Assembly (NCBI GenBank): GCA_046347045.1
Contig: JAXMGX010000003.1
Location: forward strand, 124,001-188,000
Length of the DNA: 64,000 nt
Source: ZC4RG30 sp046347045
Lineage (GTDB): Bacteria > Pseudomonadota > Gammaproteobacteria > Steroidobacterales > Steroidobacteraceae
Direction: 5' to 3'
Of the stretch, positions 18,119 through 26,877 are shown in pieces. Within the stretch, counting starts at the first letter, position 1. Every line of letters begins with the position of its first letter. The notes beneath the pieces were generated by a model. It ran no database searches. It worked only from the letters and a program-made list of their open reading frames with translations, and was not told the DNA's origin. Position numbers and translations under genes: made by a program.

Positions 18119-19933
18119 ATGCCGACCGTTCCGACCGAGACGGGGAATCCTGACTACTACCATCGCGTCGTGGATTGTCAGTGGGCCTGTCCGGCTCACA
18201 CCGACGTGCCCGAATACATCCGTCTGATCGCACAGGGCCGTTACACCGACGCCTACCTGCTCAACCGGCACTCGAACGTCTTTCCGGGCATTCTGGGGCG
18301 CGTCTGCGACCGGCCCTGCGAACCGGCCTGCAGGCGCGGGCGCGTCGAAGACCAGCCTGTGGCCATCTGCCGGCTCAAGCGCGTCACCGCCGATCTGAAG
18401 GGTGACCTCACCGGGCGCCTGCCGCGTGCGCCACTGGAACGCAACGGGCGGCGCGTCGCCTGCATCGGCGCAGGGCCCGCCTCGCTCACAGTGGCTAACG
18501 ATCTGGCGCCGCTCGGCTACGAAGTCGTGATCTTCGAGCGGCTCGGAACGCCCGGTGGTCTGATGCGCAGCAATATCCCCTCCTTCCGCCTGCCGCAGGC
18601 GACTCTCGACGAGGAGATAGGATTCATTCTCGACATGGGTGTCGAGCTCAAGCTTGGAACACCGGTCAACAGCATGCGCGAGCTGCTCGACCAGGGTGGC
18701 TTCGATGCCGTGTTCGTCGGCTCCGGTGCGCCCAAAGGCAAGGAACTGGAGCTGCCCGGCCGGCGCGACACCGACCGCATCCACATCGGCATCGACTGGC
18801 TCGAATCCGTGGCCTTCGGCCATGTCGGCGCCATCGGCGAGCAGGTGCTGATCATCGGCGTCGGCAACACCGCGATGGACTGCTGTCGCACCTCGCTGCG
18901 GCTGGGCGCGAAGAACGTCAAGGTCATGGCACGCAAGCCGCGCGCCTTCTTCAAGGCCTCCGAGTGGGAACTGGAAGACGCCGAGGCCGAGAACGTGCAC
19001 ATCGTCATCAATCGCTCGCCCAAGGCCTTCGTCACCGAGGGCGGCAAGCTCAAGGGCATGCTGTTCGAGAAGATGGAGTACGAACTCGATGACGGGCGCA
19101 TCACCTCCGAGCGCGCGGTCGGCGAGGAATTCCACGCCTGCGACGATGTGATCCTCGCGATTGGCCAGGAAAACGCCTTCCCGTGGATAGAACGCGACCT
19201 CGGCATAGAATTCGACAAGTGGAGCGTGCCGAAGATCGACAAGACGACCTTCCAGTCCACGCGCGCCGGCGTGTTCTTCGGTGGCGATGCCGCCTTCGGA
19301 CCGAAGAACATCATCTGGGCCGTGGAGCACGGCCACCAGGCGGCCATTTCCATCAACGAGTACCTGCAGGGCGGCGATGTCGCGCAGCGTCCTGCGCCCG
19401 GCGTCAGGCTCTCGAGCCGCAAGATGGGCGTGCACGAGTGGGCCTACAAGAACGACTACGCGCCGCTGGAGCGCCGGCTGGTGCCGCATGTGTCGCTGAA
19501 GGAACGCTTCAAGAAGATCAACATCGAGGTGGAGCTCGGCTTCGACATCGAGCGTGCCGCGCAGGAAGCGCAGCGCTGCCTGAACTGCGACGTGCAGACC
19601 GTGTTCGAGCCGAAGCTGTGCATCGAATGCGATGCCTGCGTCGACGTCTGCCCGGTCGACTGCCTCACCATCACCGCGAACGGTGAAGAGGCGCAGATCC
19701 GCCAGCATCTGCGCATGCCGGCCACCAACCCGACCCAGGCGCTGTACGTGTCGGCCGCGCTGAAGCAGACCGGGCGCGTGATGGTGAAGGACGAAAACCT
19801 CTGCGTGCACTGTGGACTGTGCGCCGAGCGCTGCCCGACGGCCGCGTGGGACATGCAGAAGTCCACGATCCATTGGCCTCATGCCGAGAACGGGACGCCC
19901 GCATGCCAGCCGCAAAAGCGCCAGAGCGCGTAA
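18119..19933 (+). CDS. GltD-like flavoprotein with two C-terminal 4Fe-4S clusters (oxidoreductase subunit)
   Basis: A 604-residue protein. The N-terminal Cys set (C20, C24, CDRPCEPAC) is the 4Fe-4S binding region of GltD-like proteins. FAD (IGAGPASLTVANDL) and NAD(P)H (IIGVGNTAMDCCR) Rossmann folds follow. Then come two bacterial ferredoxin motifs, C501/504/507/511 and C562/565/568/572. It links pyridine nucleotide to low-potential iron-sulfur carriers. The next gene starts within its last 31 bp, and the two following genes encode the alpha and beta parts of a 2-oxoacid oxidoreductase, so this is probably their electron-exchange subunit. Not a glutamate synthase: no large subunit is nearby. 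Confidence 0.88.
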   Translation: MPTVPTETGNPDYYHRVVDCQWACPAHTDVPEYIRLIAQGRYTDAYLLNRHSNVFPGILGRVCDRPCEPACRRGRVEDQPVAICRLKRVTADLKGDLTGRLPRAPLERNGRRVACIGAGPASLTVANDLAPLGYEVVIFERLGTPGGLMRSNIPSFRLPQATLDEEIGFILDMGVELKLGTPVNSMRELLDQGGFDAVFVGSGAPKGKELELPGRRDTDRIHIGIDWLESVAFGHVGAIGEQVLIIGVGNTAMDCCRTSLRLGAKNVKVMARKPRAFFKASEWELEDAEAENVHIVINRSPKAFVTEGGKLKGMLFEKMEYELDDGRITSERAVGEEFHACDDVILAIGQENAFPWIERDLGIEFDKWSVPKIDKTTFQSTRAGVFFGGDAAFGPKNIIWAVEHGHQAAISINEYLQGGDVAQRPAPGVRLSSRKMGVHEWAYKNDYAPLERRLVPHVSLKERFKKINIEVELGFDIERAAQEAQRCLNCDVQTVFEPKLCIECDACVDVCPVDCLTITANGEEAQIRQHLRMPATNPTQALYVSAALKQTGRVMVKDENLCVHCGLCAERCPTAAWDMQKSTIHWPHAENGTPACQPQKRQSA

Positions 19934-21741
19934 ACGATTTCGTAGTCAAGATCGCAACCGTCAACGGCACGGGCTCTGCCAGTGCCAATGGCCTGCTGAT
20001 GAAGTCGATCTTCCGCTCCGGCGTGCCGGTGGTGGGCAAGAACTACTTTCCGTCCAACATCCAGGGCATGCCCACCTGGTACGAAATCCGGGTGACACGC
20101 GACAACCACCGCTGCCGCGCCAGCCAGGTCGACATCATGGTGGCGCTGAATGCCGAGACCTACGCGAAGGACCTCGCCGAGGTCGCCTCCGGCGGCTACT
20201 TCATCTACGACTGCACCTGGCCGCGCGCCGCGCTGCTCAAGCGCGACGACGTCACGGTGATCGGCGTACCGCTGGCGAAGCTGTGCAACGAGAACTTCAC
20301 CGGCGTGCGCACGCGCATACTGATGAAGAACATCTGCTACGCGGGCGTGATTGCGGCGCTGTGCGACCTGGACCTGGACATCATGCGCGCACTGCTGGCC
20401 GAGACCTACGCGAAGAAGCCGCAGCTCGTCGATTCGAACATGAAGGCCATCCAGCTCGGCTACGACTACGCGAAACAGAACTTCCCCTGCCCGCTGCCGC
20501 TGCGCGTCGAGAAGATGGATGCCACGCGGGGCCAGATCGTCATCGACGGCAACACCGCCATTGGCCTCGGCTGCGTCTACGCCGGCGCAACCGTCGGCGC
20601 CTGGTATCCGATCACGCCGTCCACCTCGGCCATGGATGCGTTCAAGAGCTTCAGCGAGAAGCTGCGCATCGACCCGGTGACCAGGCAGCGCAACTACATC
20701 CTGATCCAGGCCGAGGACGAACTGGCCGCCATCGGCATGGTGGTCGGTGCCGCCTGGAGCGGGGCCCGCGCCTTCACCTCGACCTCCGGCCCGGGGTTGT
20801 CGCTGATGCAGGAGTTCCTCGGGCTGGCCTACTACACCGAGATCCCCGCGGTGCTGTTCGACGTGCAGCGCGTCGGCCCCTCCACCGGCATGCCGACGCG
20901 AACCCAGCAATGCGACCTGCGCAGCGCGGCCTATGCCTCCCATGGCGACACCCGCCACGTCTGCCTGTATCCGAACAGCCCCGAGGAGTGCTTCCAGTTC
21001 GCCGCCAAAGCCTTCGATCTGGCCGAGCGCCTGCAAACGCCGGTGCTGGTGCTCTCCGATCTGGACATCGGCATGAACGACTGGATGTGCCCCGAGTTCC
21101 AGTGGGATGAAAGCTACGTGCCGGACCGCGGCAAGGTGCTCACCGCCGAACAACTCGGCAGCATCGAGAAGTTCTGGCGCTACTACGACCACGACAACGA
21201 CGGCATTCCACAGCGCACCGTGCCGGGTGTGCATCCCAAGGGTGCCTATTTCACGCGCGGTTCCGGCCACAACCAGTACGGCGGCTACACCGAAGACGCC
21301 AGGGACTACCAGATCGTCGTCGACCGCCTGCGCAAGAAGTGGATCACCGCCTCGCACCTGGTGCCACCGGCCGTCATCGAGCAGGACGCGCGCAATGATC
21401 TCGCCATCGTCTCGCTCGGCAGCTGCGACGGCGCGGTGCGCGAGGCGCTGGCACGACTGCATGCGCAGGGCGTGCATGTCAACTACATGCGGGTGCGCGG
21501 CTTCCCCTTCGGGGAGGAAGTGGAGCGTTTCATGAACGCCCACCGGTTGAACTTCGTCGTCGAGCAGAACCGCGATGCGCAACTGCGCGCGCTGCTGCTG
21601 CTCGAAACCGGCGTGCAGAAGGGCAGCATGTGTTCCATCCTGCACTACAACGGCCTGCCGATCACCGCGGGCTACATCGTCGATGGGGTCATGGCAGCGG
21701 TGCAGGACAAGCAGCAGCCGGCCGCGCAGCTGGTGGGTTGA
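19903..21741 (+). CDS. korA: 2-oxoacid:acceptor oxidoreductase, fused gamma-alpha subunit
   Basis: A 612-residue subunit in KorA style. The N-terminal gamma domain (TVNGTGSASANGLLMKSIFRSG) is joined to the alpha domain with IGLGCVYAGATVGAWYPITPSTS and the ST-SGPGLSLM loop. ATG 19903 is chosen because the frame upstream only overlaps the previous gene. With the beta subunit it oxidatively decarboxylates a 2-oxoacid to an acyl-CoA using TPP and ferredoxin-type carriers. Alignment style favours 2-oxoglutarate or a branched-chain acid over pyruvate, but the substrate is not certain. Confidence 0.85.
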   Translation: MPAAKAPERVNDFVVKIATVNGTGSASANGLLMKSIFRSGVPVVGKNYFPSNIQGMPTWYEIRVTRDNHRCRASQVDIMVALNAETYAKDLAEVASGGYFIYDCTWPRAALLKRDDVTVIGVPLAKLCNENFTGVRTRILMKNICYAGVIAALCDLDLDIMRALLAETYAKKPQLVDSNMKAIQLGYDYAKQNFPCPLPLRVEKMDATRGQIVIDGNTAIGLGCVYAGATVGAWYPITPSTSAMDAFKSFSEKLRIDPVTRQRNYILIQAEDELAAIGMVVGAAWSGARAFTSTSGPGLSLMQEFLGLAYYTEIPAVLFDVQRVGPSTGMPTRTQQCDLRSAAYASHGDTRHVCLYPNSPEECFQFAAKAFDLAERLQTPVLVLSDLDIGMNDWMCPEFQWDESYVPDRGKVLTAEQLGSIEKFWRYYDHDNDGIPQRTVPGVHPKGAYFTRGSGHNQYGGYTEDARDYQIVVDRLRKKWITASHLVPPAVIEQDARNDLAIVSLGSCDGAVREALARLHAQGVHVNYMRVRGFPFGEEVERFMNAHRLNFVVEQNRDAQLRALLLLETGVQKGSMCSILHYNGLPITAGYIVDGVMAAVQDKQQPAAQLVG

Positions 21742-21752
21742 GGAGTGTTCCG

Positions 21753-22808
21753 ATGAGCTTCATGGCAAAGCCGAAGGTCAGGCATCCGGAGCTGCCGAAG
21801 AACGCGCTGGGCCTGACGCGCCGCGACTACGAGGGTGCGAACTCCACGCTGTGCGCGGGCTGCGGGCACGATTCGATCACGGCGGCGATCGTCGAGGCCT
21901 GCTGGGCCAGCTCGCTGGCGCCGCAGGACGTGGTGAAGCTCTCCGGCATCGGTTGCTCGTCGAAGACCACGGCCTATTTCGTCAGCGGTGCGCATGGTTT
22001 CAATTCGGTGCACGGCCGGATGCCGTCGGTGGCCACCGGCGCGAACGCGGCGAACCGCAAGCTGCACTACATCGGCGTATCGGGTGACGGCGATTCGCTG
22101 TCCATCGGCCTCGGCCAGTTCTGCCACGCCATCCGCCGCAACGTGAACATGGTGTACCTGCTCGAGAACAATGGCGTGTACGGACTGACGAAGGGGCAGT
22201 TTTCCGCCTCGGCAGATGTCGGCAGCACGGCGAAGAAGGGCGATGTCAACAACCAGCCGCCGATCGATCCGGTACAGCTCGCCATCACGCTGGGTGCCGG
22301 CTTCGTGGCGCGCAGCTTTTCCGGCGACAAGACGCAGCTCGTGCCGCTGATCCAGGCGGCACTGCATCACAACGGCTTTGCGCTGATCGACGTGCTGTCG
22401 CCCTGCGTCACCTTCAACGATCACGAAGGTTCGACGCGCAGCTATGTCTATACGCGTGAACACTACGAGGAAGCCGTGCATGCGGACTTCGTGCCGCAGG
22501 CCGCCGAGATCTCGGTGAGCTACGAGGCGGGACAGTCGTTGCCGGTGACCCTGCACGACGGGTCGCGCGTGGTGCTGCACAAGGTGGACCAGGACTACGA
22601 CCCCACCGACCGCAGCGCCGCCCTGGCGCGGATCGTGGCACGACAGAAGCAGCACGAGTACCTGACCGGGCTGCTCTACATCAATCCCGGCCAGCCGGAG
22701 ATGCATGGGCTGAATGCGACCGCGGAGGTACCGCTGAACCAGTTGCCCTTTTCACGGCTCAATCCGGGGAAAGAGGCACTGGCGAAGGTGCTGGCGCGCT
22801 ATCGCTGA
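21753..22808 (+). CDS. korB: 2-oxoacid:acceptor oxidoreductase, beta (TPP) subunit
   Basis: A 351-residue subunit with the TPP and cluster features of KorB: STLCAGCGHDS (the first conserved Cys pair), IGCSSKT, and the GDGDSLSIG...NNGVYGLTKGQ diphosphate/Mg motif. ATG 21753 follows an AGGAG site 6 nt away and is 11 bp after the korA stop. It forms the catalytic dimer with the alpha subunit; electrons leave through the GltD-like subunit of the same operon. Confidence 0.9.
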   Translation: MSFMAKPKVRHPELPKNALGLTRRDYEGANSTLCAGCGHDSITAAIVEACWASSLAPQDVVKLSGIGCSSKTTAYFVSGAHGFNSVHGRMPSVATGANAANRKLHYIGVSGDGDSLSIGLGQFCHAIRRNVNMVYLLENNGVYGLTKGQFSASADVGSTAKKGDVNNQPPIDPVQLAITLGAGFVARSFSGDKTQLVPLIQAALHHNGFALIDVLSPCVTFNDHEGSTRSYVYTREHYEEAVHADFVPQAAEISVSYEAGQSLPVTLHDGSRVVLHKVDQDYDPTDRSAALARIVARQKQHEYLTGLLYINPGQPEMHGLNATAEVPLNQLPFSRLNPGKEALAKVLARYR

Positions 22809-22835
22809 TTCGCCGATCGGTCTGACGTGAAGGCG

Positions 22836-22864
22836 GCGGGCCCGCGCCATGGGCGCGGACCCGC
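22836..22864. terminator. Bidirectional hairpin between korB and a TonB receptor
   Basis: A 13-bp stem with one mismatch (22836-22848 and 22852-22864, arm GCGGGCCCGCGCC) and a 3-nt loop sits in the 65-bp gap between convergent genes. No T-run follows on either strand, so termination strength is uncertain. Confidence 0.45.
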
Positions 22865-22873
22865 GTCGCTTCG

Positions 22874-25390
22874 TTACTGGAATTTCTTCGATACCGTGAG
22901 CGACCACTCACGCGGCCGTCCCGGCGTGCCCACGCGCCCTGTCGCGGGCAGGCCCGAACGCAGCGTGGCCGTACCGAGCTGCTGCCAGTAGAACTTGTCC
23001 AGCACGTTCAGCCCCGCCAACGCGAGCTGCCAGTCGCCGCCCGGTGAGTCGTAGGTCAGACGCGCATTGAGCAATCCGTAGCCGCCGTTGATGTCATCCG
23101 GATCGCGTTGCACCTGCGTCACGGTGCCATTGGTGCGGTAGGACTGGAAGGACCAGTCCAGGCGCGGCGTTATCCGCCCCCCGTTGCCGAGCATGAACGC
23201 GTACTGCGCACCGGCATTGAGGTTCCACTTCGGCTGCAGCACCGCGGAAGGATCGCGGTAATTGACCTTGGTCCGATCCTTCTGATCGCCCTTGAACTCG
23301 TTGTAGCCGACTGCAAGGTTCACCATCAGGTCGCGAACCGGGAACAGGGAGAACTCCGTTTCGAAGCCCTTAACCTTGCCCGGCGCCTGGGTGTAGTAGA
23401 ACCAGCTCGTGCCGTTGCGGGCCGATCCGGCCGACAGCGGCAGATCGCCCGAAGGCGTGCCCGCCGGGCAAGGATCCGTGGCCCCCAACCCGAACACCGG
23501 TTGCCCGGGATCGACGCCATTGTTGATGATGGCGCACTCCCGACCAGTGACCTGCGACAGGCGCTTGGCGTAATCCATGTAGAACACCGCCGAGTTGACG
23601 CGCAGCTTCTTGTCGAACAGCTCCAGCTTGGCGCCGATTTCGTAGTTGGTCACCTCCTCGCCATCCAGCGGCTGAAGCTGCTCGGGCGTGAAGATGCGTG
23701 GCGTGACGCCCGCCGACGTGAAACCGTCCGACACCGAGGTGTAGAGGAACAGATCGTCGGTGGCCTGGTAATCCAGGCCCACCTTGTAGCTCACGTGGTT
23801 GCCGCCGAACGCGAGCGGCTTCGGCCCCACGTACTGGCCGGGCCCGTAGTGACGGAACCAGTTGGTCTTCGATTCGTCCGAATAGCGCAGGCCCGCGGAG
23901 AACGCCAGCCGGTCGGTGATCTTGTAGTTGCCGTGGACGAAGGCCGAGCGGTTCTCGGTGGTGTACAGATCGTCGGCAGTGAACTTCAGGTTGAAGGTGA
24001 CGAAGTTCGCCAGATAGTACGAACGGCTGTGCGCGTTGTAGTAGAACGCACCCAGCGTCCAGTCGAAGCGGTCGTTGAAGGATAGTCCGGTGAGTTGCAG
24101 CTCGGCCTGGTATTGCCGGTGTTCCTGCAGGCTCGGTGTCTGCAGCAGCTCGAAGGGCGTCAGGTCGCTGTCGTTGATCCAGGTGGTATCGTAGGTTCGA
24201 TACCCCGTGATCAGCTTCAGGTGCAGCTTGTGGTCCGGCATGTCGTAGTCGCCGGTGCCGGCAACACCCCAGGCATGCAGGCGCACGTCGGAATCGTAGG
24301 ACGTGCCATCGACCACATTGCCGAAGGTCGCGAAGTTCGTGTACGGATCAGGCGAAACCATGTTTCTTTCCATGGTCGTGATGCTGAGGCCGTAGCGATT
24401 GAGAATGGTCGCGGCATAGCCCGTATCGTTGCGCGCGTTCAACTGCGCCTCGACCGGAGGATCGGAAACCTGCGTGGAATAGTCGCCACTCACATTGAAC
24501 TCGAGCACGTCGCTGGCCAGATAGCGCAATTGCACGCGCCCGCCGATGGACTGCGTGCCGCCGAGGCTTCCCAGCGAGCAACCCTCACGCGGATCCAGCG
24601 TCTGCGGGAAGGAAACATCGGCCGCGCTGCCGGGCGTGACGGCCACGCCACCGGCGCCCCTGCCATCGCCGATGCCTGCAAGCTGCGGCGTGCCGCGTCG
24701 GACCATTTCGCAGGTGTAGTCCAGGTGCCGGCCATAGCCATCCTGGCGGCGTGCGATGCCGGACATGCGTGCAAACAGCTTGTCTTCCACCAGCGCGAAA
24801 TTGGCGACTCCTTTCGCGTCGATGCGGTTGCGAGAGCCGTAGGTGAGATCCAGCGAACCACCGGATTCGCCGGAGGGCTTCTTGGAAATCAGCCGCACCG
24901 CACCGCCCATGGTATTGATGCCGAACAGCGTGCCCTGCGGACCCCGCAGCACTTCCACGCGTTCCAGGTCGAGCAGGTCCATGGTCGCGCCGGTGAGCGT
25001 GCCATGGTAGATGTCATCGATGTAGACGCCCACGGCCGGCTCGAAGGCATAGGCGAAGTCGCCCTGGATCAGACCCCGCATGCCGATGGTCTGCGTCGGG
25101 CCGAAGTTGCTGACCGACTGGCGGACGAAGGCGTTGGGCACCGTCCCGCCCAGGTCGCTGACATTGGTGATGCTGCGCGCTTCGAGATCTTCCTCGGAGA
25201 AAGCCGAGATGGCCAGCGGAGTGGACTGCAGGTTCTCCTCGCGGAAACGCGCGGTGACGACGATTTCCCCGAGTTCTTCCGGCTTGGCGGCCGGTGCAGA
25301 CTGCGAGAACGACGATGGCGACAGCAGAGCCAGCGCCACCGCGGCGGCAACAGGCGACAGACAGCACAGCGACTCACGCGAACGTGACAT
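22874..25390 (-). CDS. TonB-dependent receptor (838 residues)
   Basis: ATG 25390 has a GAGGGAG ribosome site and opens into a signal peptide (to about residue 33, SFSQS). The plug begins EIVVTARFREENLQSTPLAIS and carries GVYIDDIYHG and VEVLRGPQGTLFGINTMGGA, the pattern of the receptor subfamily found near aromatic, steroid or polyphenol metabolism genes. The barrel ends in KKFQ, less typical than a terminal F or Y. A Lrp-type regulator lies upstream on the same strand, and a VOC protein beyond it. Ligand unknown. Confidence 0.92.
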   Translation of the reverse strand: MSRSRESLCCLSPVAAAVALALLSPSSFSQSAPAAKPEELGEIVVTARFREENLQSTPLAISAFSEEDLEARSITNVSDLGGTVPNAFVRQSVSNFGPTQTIGMRGLIQGDFAYAFEPAVGVYIDDIYHGTLTGATMDLLDLERVEVLRGPQGTLFGINTMGGAVRLISKKPSGESGGSLDLTYGSRNRIDAKGVANFALVEDKLFARMSGIARRQDGYGRHLDYTCEMVRRGTPQLAGIGDGRGAGGVAVTPGSAADVSFPQTLDPREGCSLGSLGGTQSIGGRVQLRYLASDVLEFNVSGDYSTQVSDPPVEAQLNARNDTGYAATILNRYGLSITTMERNMVSPDPYTNFATFGNVVDGTSYDSDVRLHAWGVAGTGDYDMPDHKLHLKLITGYRTYDTTWINDSDLTPFELLQTPSLQEHRQYQAELQLTGLSFNDRFDWTLGAFYYNAHSRSYYLANFVTFNLKFTADDLYTTENRSAFVHGNYKITDRLAFSAGLRYSDESKTNWFRHYGPGQYVGPKPLAFGGNHVSYKVGLDYQATDDLFLYTSVSDGFTSAGVTPRIFTPEQLQPLDGEEVTNYEIGAKLELFDKKLRVNSAVFYMDYAKRLSQVTGRECAIINNGVDPGQPVFGLGATDPCPAGTPSGDLPLSAGSARNGTSWFYYTQAPGKVKGFETEFSLFPVRDLMVNLAVGYNEFKGDQKDRTKVNYRDPSAVLQPKWNLNAGAQYAFMLGNGGRITPRLDWSFQSYRTNGTVTQVQRDPDDINGGYGLLNARLTYDSPGGDWQLALAGLNVLDKFYWQQLGTATLRSGLPATGRVGTPGRPREWSLTVSKKFQ

Positions 25391-25570
25391 GAACGACTCC
25401 CTCGATTCCAGTGTGGATGGAAATGGGAACGCGCCCACATCCGCGATCGAAGATGACACGAGCGATCAACGCCGGGCAAGCGCGTTCATGCGCGCAGGAT
25501 TCGATAGCCGAAGTCGTCGACGCAGGCCGTGCCGGCGTTGACATGAACTCGAGTTGCTGGGCCGGTTGGC

Positions 25571-26026
25571 TCAGCGGACCGAATAAGGTGATGGCGGCTT
25601 GATGGTTCTGAGCACCAGGCGCGAGGAGGCGTCCTTCACGCCGCGCAGCTTCAGCAGGCGGTTGTCGATGAAGTCGGCATAGGCCAGCAGGCTGGGGGCA
25701 ACCACCTCCAGCACGAAGTCGATCGAGCCACTGACCATGTAGCAGCTCAACACTTCCGGCATCGCGGCGACGCGGCGCAGGAACTGCGCCACCTGCTCGG
25801 GATTGGCGCGGTCCGCATTCACTTCGACGAAGGCGCGCACCTCGTGGCCGAGCTTCTGCGCGTCGAGTATCGCCCGATAACCGGCGATGACACCGGCTGC
25901 TTCCAGGGCCTGGACGCGCCGCAGGGTGGCGCTGGGCGACAGCGCAATGCGCTCGGCCAGCGCGGTGACACTGATGCGGCCGTCAGCCTGCAGGTGCTCG
26001 AGGATCTCGCGATCGTACTTGTCCAT
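25571..26026 (-). CDS. Lrp/AsnC family transcriptional regulator
   Basis: A 151-residue regulator: N-terminal HTH (DREILEHLQADGRISVTALAERIALSP region) and C-terminal RAM ligand domain with SCYMVSGSIDFVLEVV. ATG 26026 has a GGGGAG site; the longer frame starts in the AT-rich operator region. Lrp proteins bind amino acids or their keto derivatives as octamers. It diverges from the VOC gene across 150 bp with a palindrome at 26043-26057, so it probably controls that gene and itself. Confidence 0.87.
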   Translation of the reverse strand: MDKYDREILEHLQADGRISVTALAERIALSPSATLRRVQALEAAGVIAGYRAILDAQKLGHEVRAFVEVNADRANPEQVAQFLRRVAAMPEVLSCYMVSGSIDFVLEVVAPSLLAYADFIDNRLLKLRGVKDASSRLVLRTIKPPSPYSVR

Positions 26027-26042
26027 GCCTGCTCCCCGTTTT

Positions 26043-26057
26043 CGCAATAATTTTGCG
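26043..26057. promoter_or_regulatory. Candidate Lrp operator
   Basis: CGCAATAATTTTGCG: inverted CGCAA/TTGCG around an AT-only 5-bp centre, embedded in an AT-rich segment of an otherwise GC-rich region. A related sequence, ATTTCGCAAAAT, lies at 26111-26122. Palindromes with AT centres are the usual Lrp binding form. Confidence 0.4.
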
Positions 26058-26176
26058 GAAAAGATATTGATACCGAATAAAACATGTGCCATTCACGAAT
26101 ATCGCACATTATTTCGCAAAATCCCGCGGGACGGGACTGCTTACGCTAGAAGCCCCCACCTGCCCGAGACCCCGCC

Positions 26177-26815
26177 ATGTCACAATTGCGCAAGATCGAC
26201 CACGTGGCCTACGCCTGTGCCAGCGGCATGATCGAGAAATGGGCCTGGTTCCACATCGAAGTGGAAGGCGGCACCCTGATCAAGCGCATCGACGATGCGC
26301 GCCCGGGCGATCCGCACAGCAGCATGAAGATCTGGTGCATCGACTACGGCAACTTCGGCATTGCCCTCATCGAGGGGATCGACCGGGCCGGCAAGTCACA
26401 GGTGACCAGCTTCGTCGAGAAGCACGGCGATCACTCCTGCCAGCACGTGGCCTACGACTGCCATGACCTCGATGCCTTCATCAGGCGCATGAAATCGATG
26501 GGCGGGCATCCGCGCGGTGGCGTGCTGGTGCAGGACGATGGCTTCGGAATCCTCAAGCAGATGTTCGCCAAGGGCTATGCCACCGGTCACGCGGGCGAGG
26601 CCACCTTTCCCGAGTATTGCCAGCGACCGGACCCCAAGGGATCGGGTCGGGAGGTCGAGATCACTTTCTCGAACCGCGCCGGTGGCGAGTTCTACAAGCA
26701 GGTGCAGGACGCGATCAGCGAGGATGACCGTGAGCCGTTCTTCGATCTGTCGAGGATCCCGCCGGACTGGAAGGTGCCTGCGGAACGACCGAAGGTCGCG
26801 GCTGGGCAGAGCTGA
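26177..26815 (+). CDS. VOC-family (HPPD-like) protein
   Basis: A 212-residue single VOC module with the metal-site His in KIDHVAYAC, a second His in DHSCQHVAYDC, and a Glu in GREVEITFSN, the positions of the His-His-Glu iron triad of 4-hydroxyphenylpyruvate dioxygenase and glyoxalase-like folds. It is half the length of HPPD (about 350 residues) and ends in a helix, so it is a one-domain relative whose reaction is not known. Divergent from a Lrp regulator, which hints at an amino-acid or aromatic substrate. Confidence 0.75.
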   Translation: MSQLRKIDHVAYACASGMIEKWAWFHIEVEGGTLIKRIDDARPGDPHSSMKIWCIDYGNFGIALIEGIDRAGKSQVTSFVEKHGDHSCQHVAYDCHDLDAFIRRMKSMGGHPRGGVLVQDDGFGILKQMFAKGYATGHAGEATFPEYCQRPDPKGSGREVEITFSNRAGGEFYKQVQDAISEDDREPFFDLSRIPPDWKVPAERPKVAAGQS

Positions 26816-26829
26816 GGCCTGAAGTTCGC

Positions 26830-26858
26830 GCGCCGGACGCGGGCAGGCGCACCGGCGC
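26830..26858. terminator. Weak hairpin between VOC gene and gdhA
   Basis: GCGCCGG (26830-26836) pairs with CCGGCGC (26852-26858) over a 15-nt loop in the short gap between convergent genes. No T-run. Confidence 0.25.
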
Positions 26859-26877
26859 TGACGGATGCCTCAACGCT

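Noticed and set aside
18105..18120. TTGATAAGGCCATCAT before the GltD-like gene as an FNR box
   Set aside because: The half-sites are six bases apart instead of four and the second half is incomplete.
17957..19915. A long minus-strand frame opposite the GltD-like gene
   Set aside because: Antisense shadow of a gene with firm cofactor motifs. Similar shadows at 2948-4876, 19879-21645, 44497-46500 and elsewhere were dropped for the same reason.
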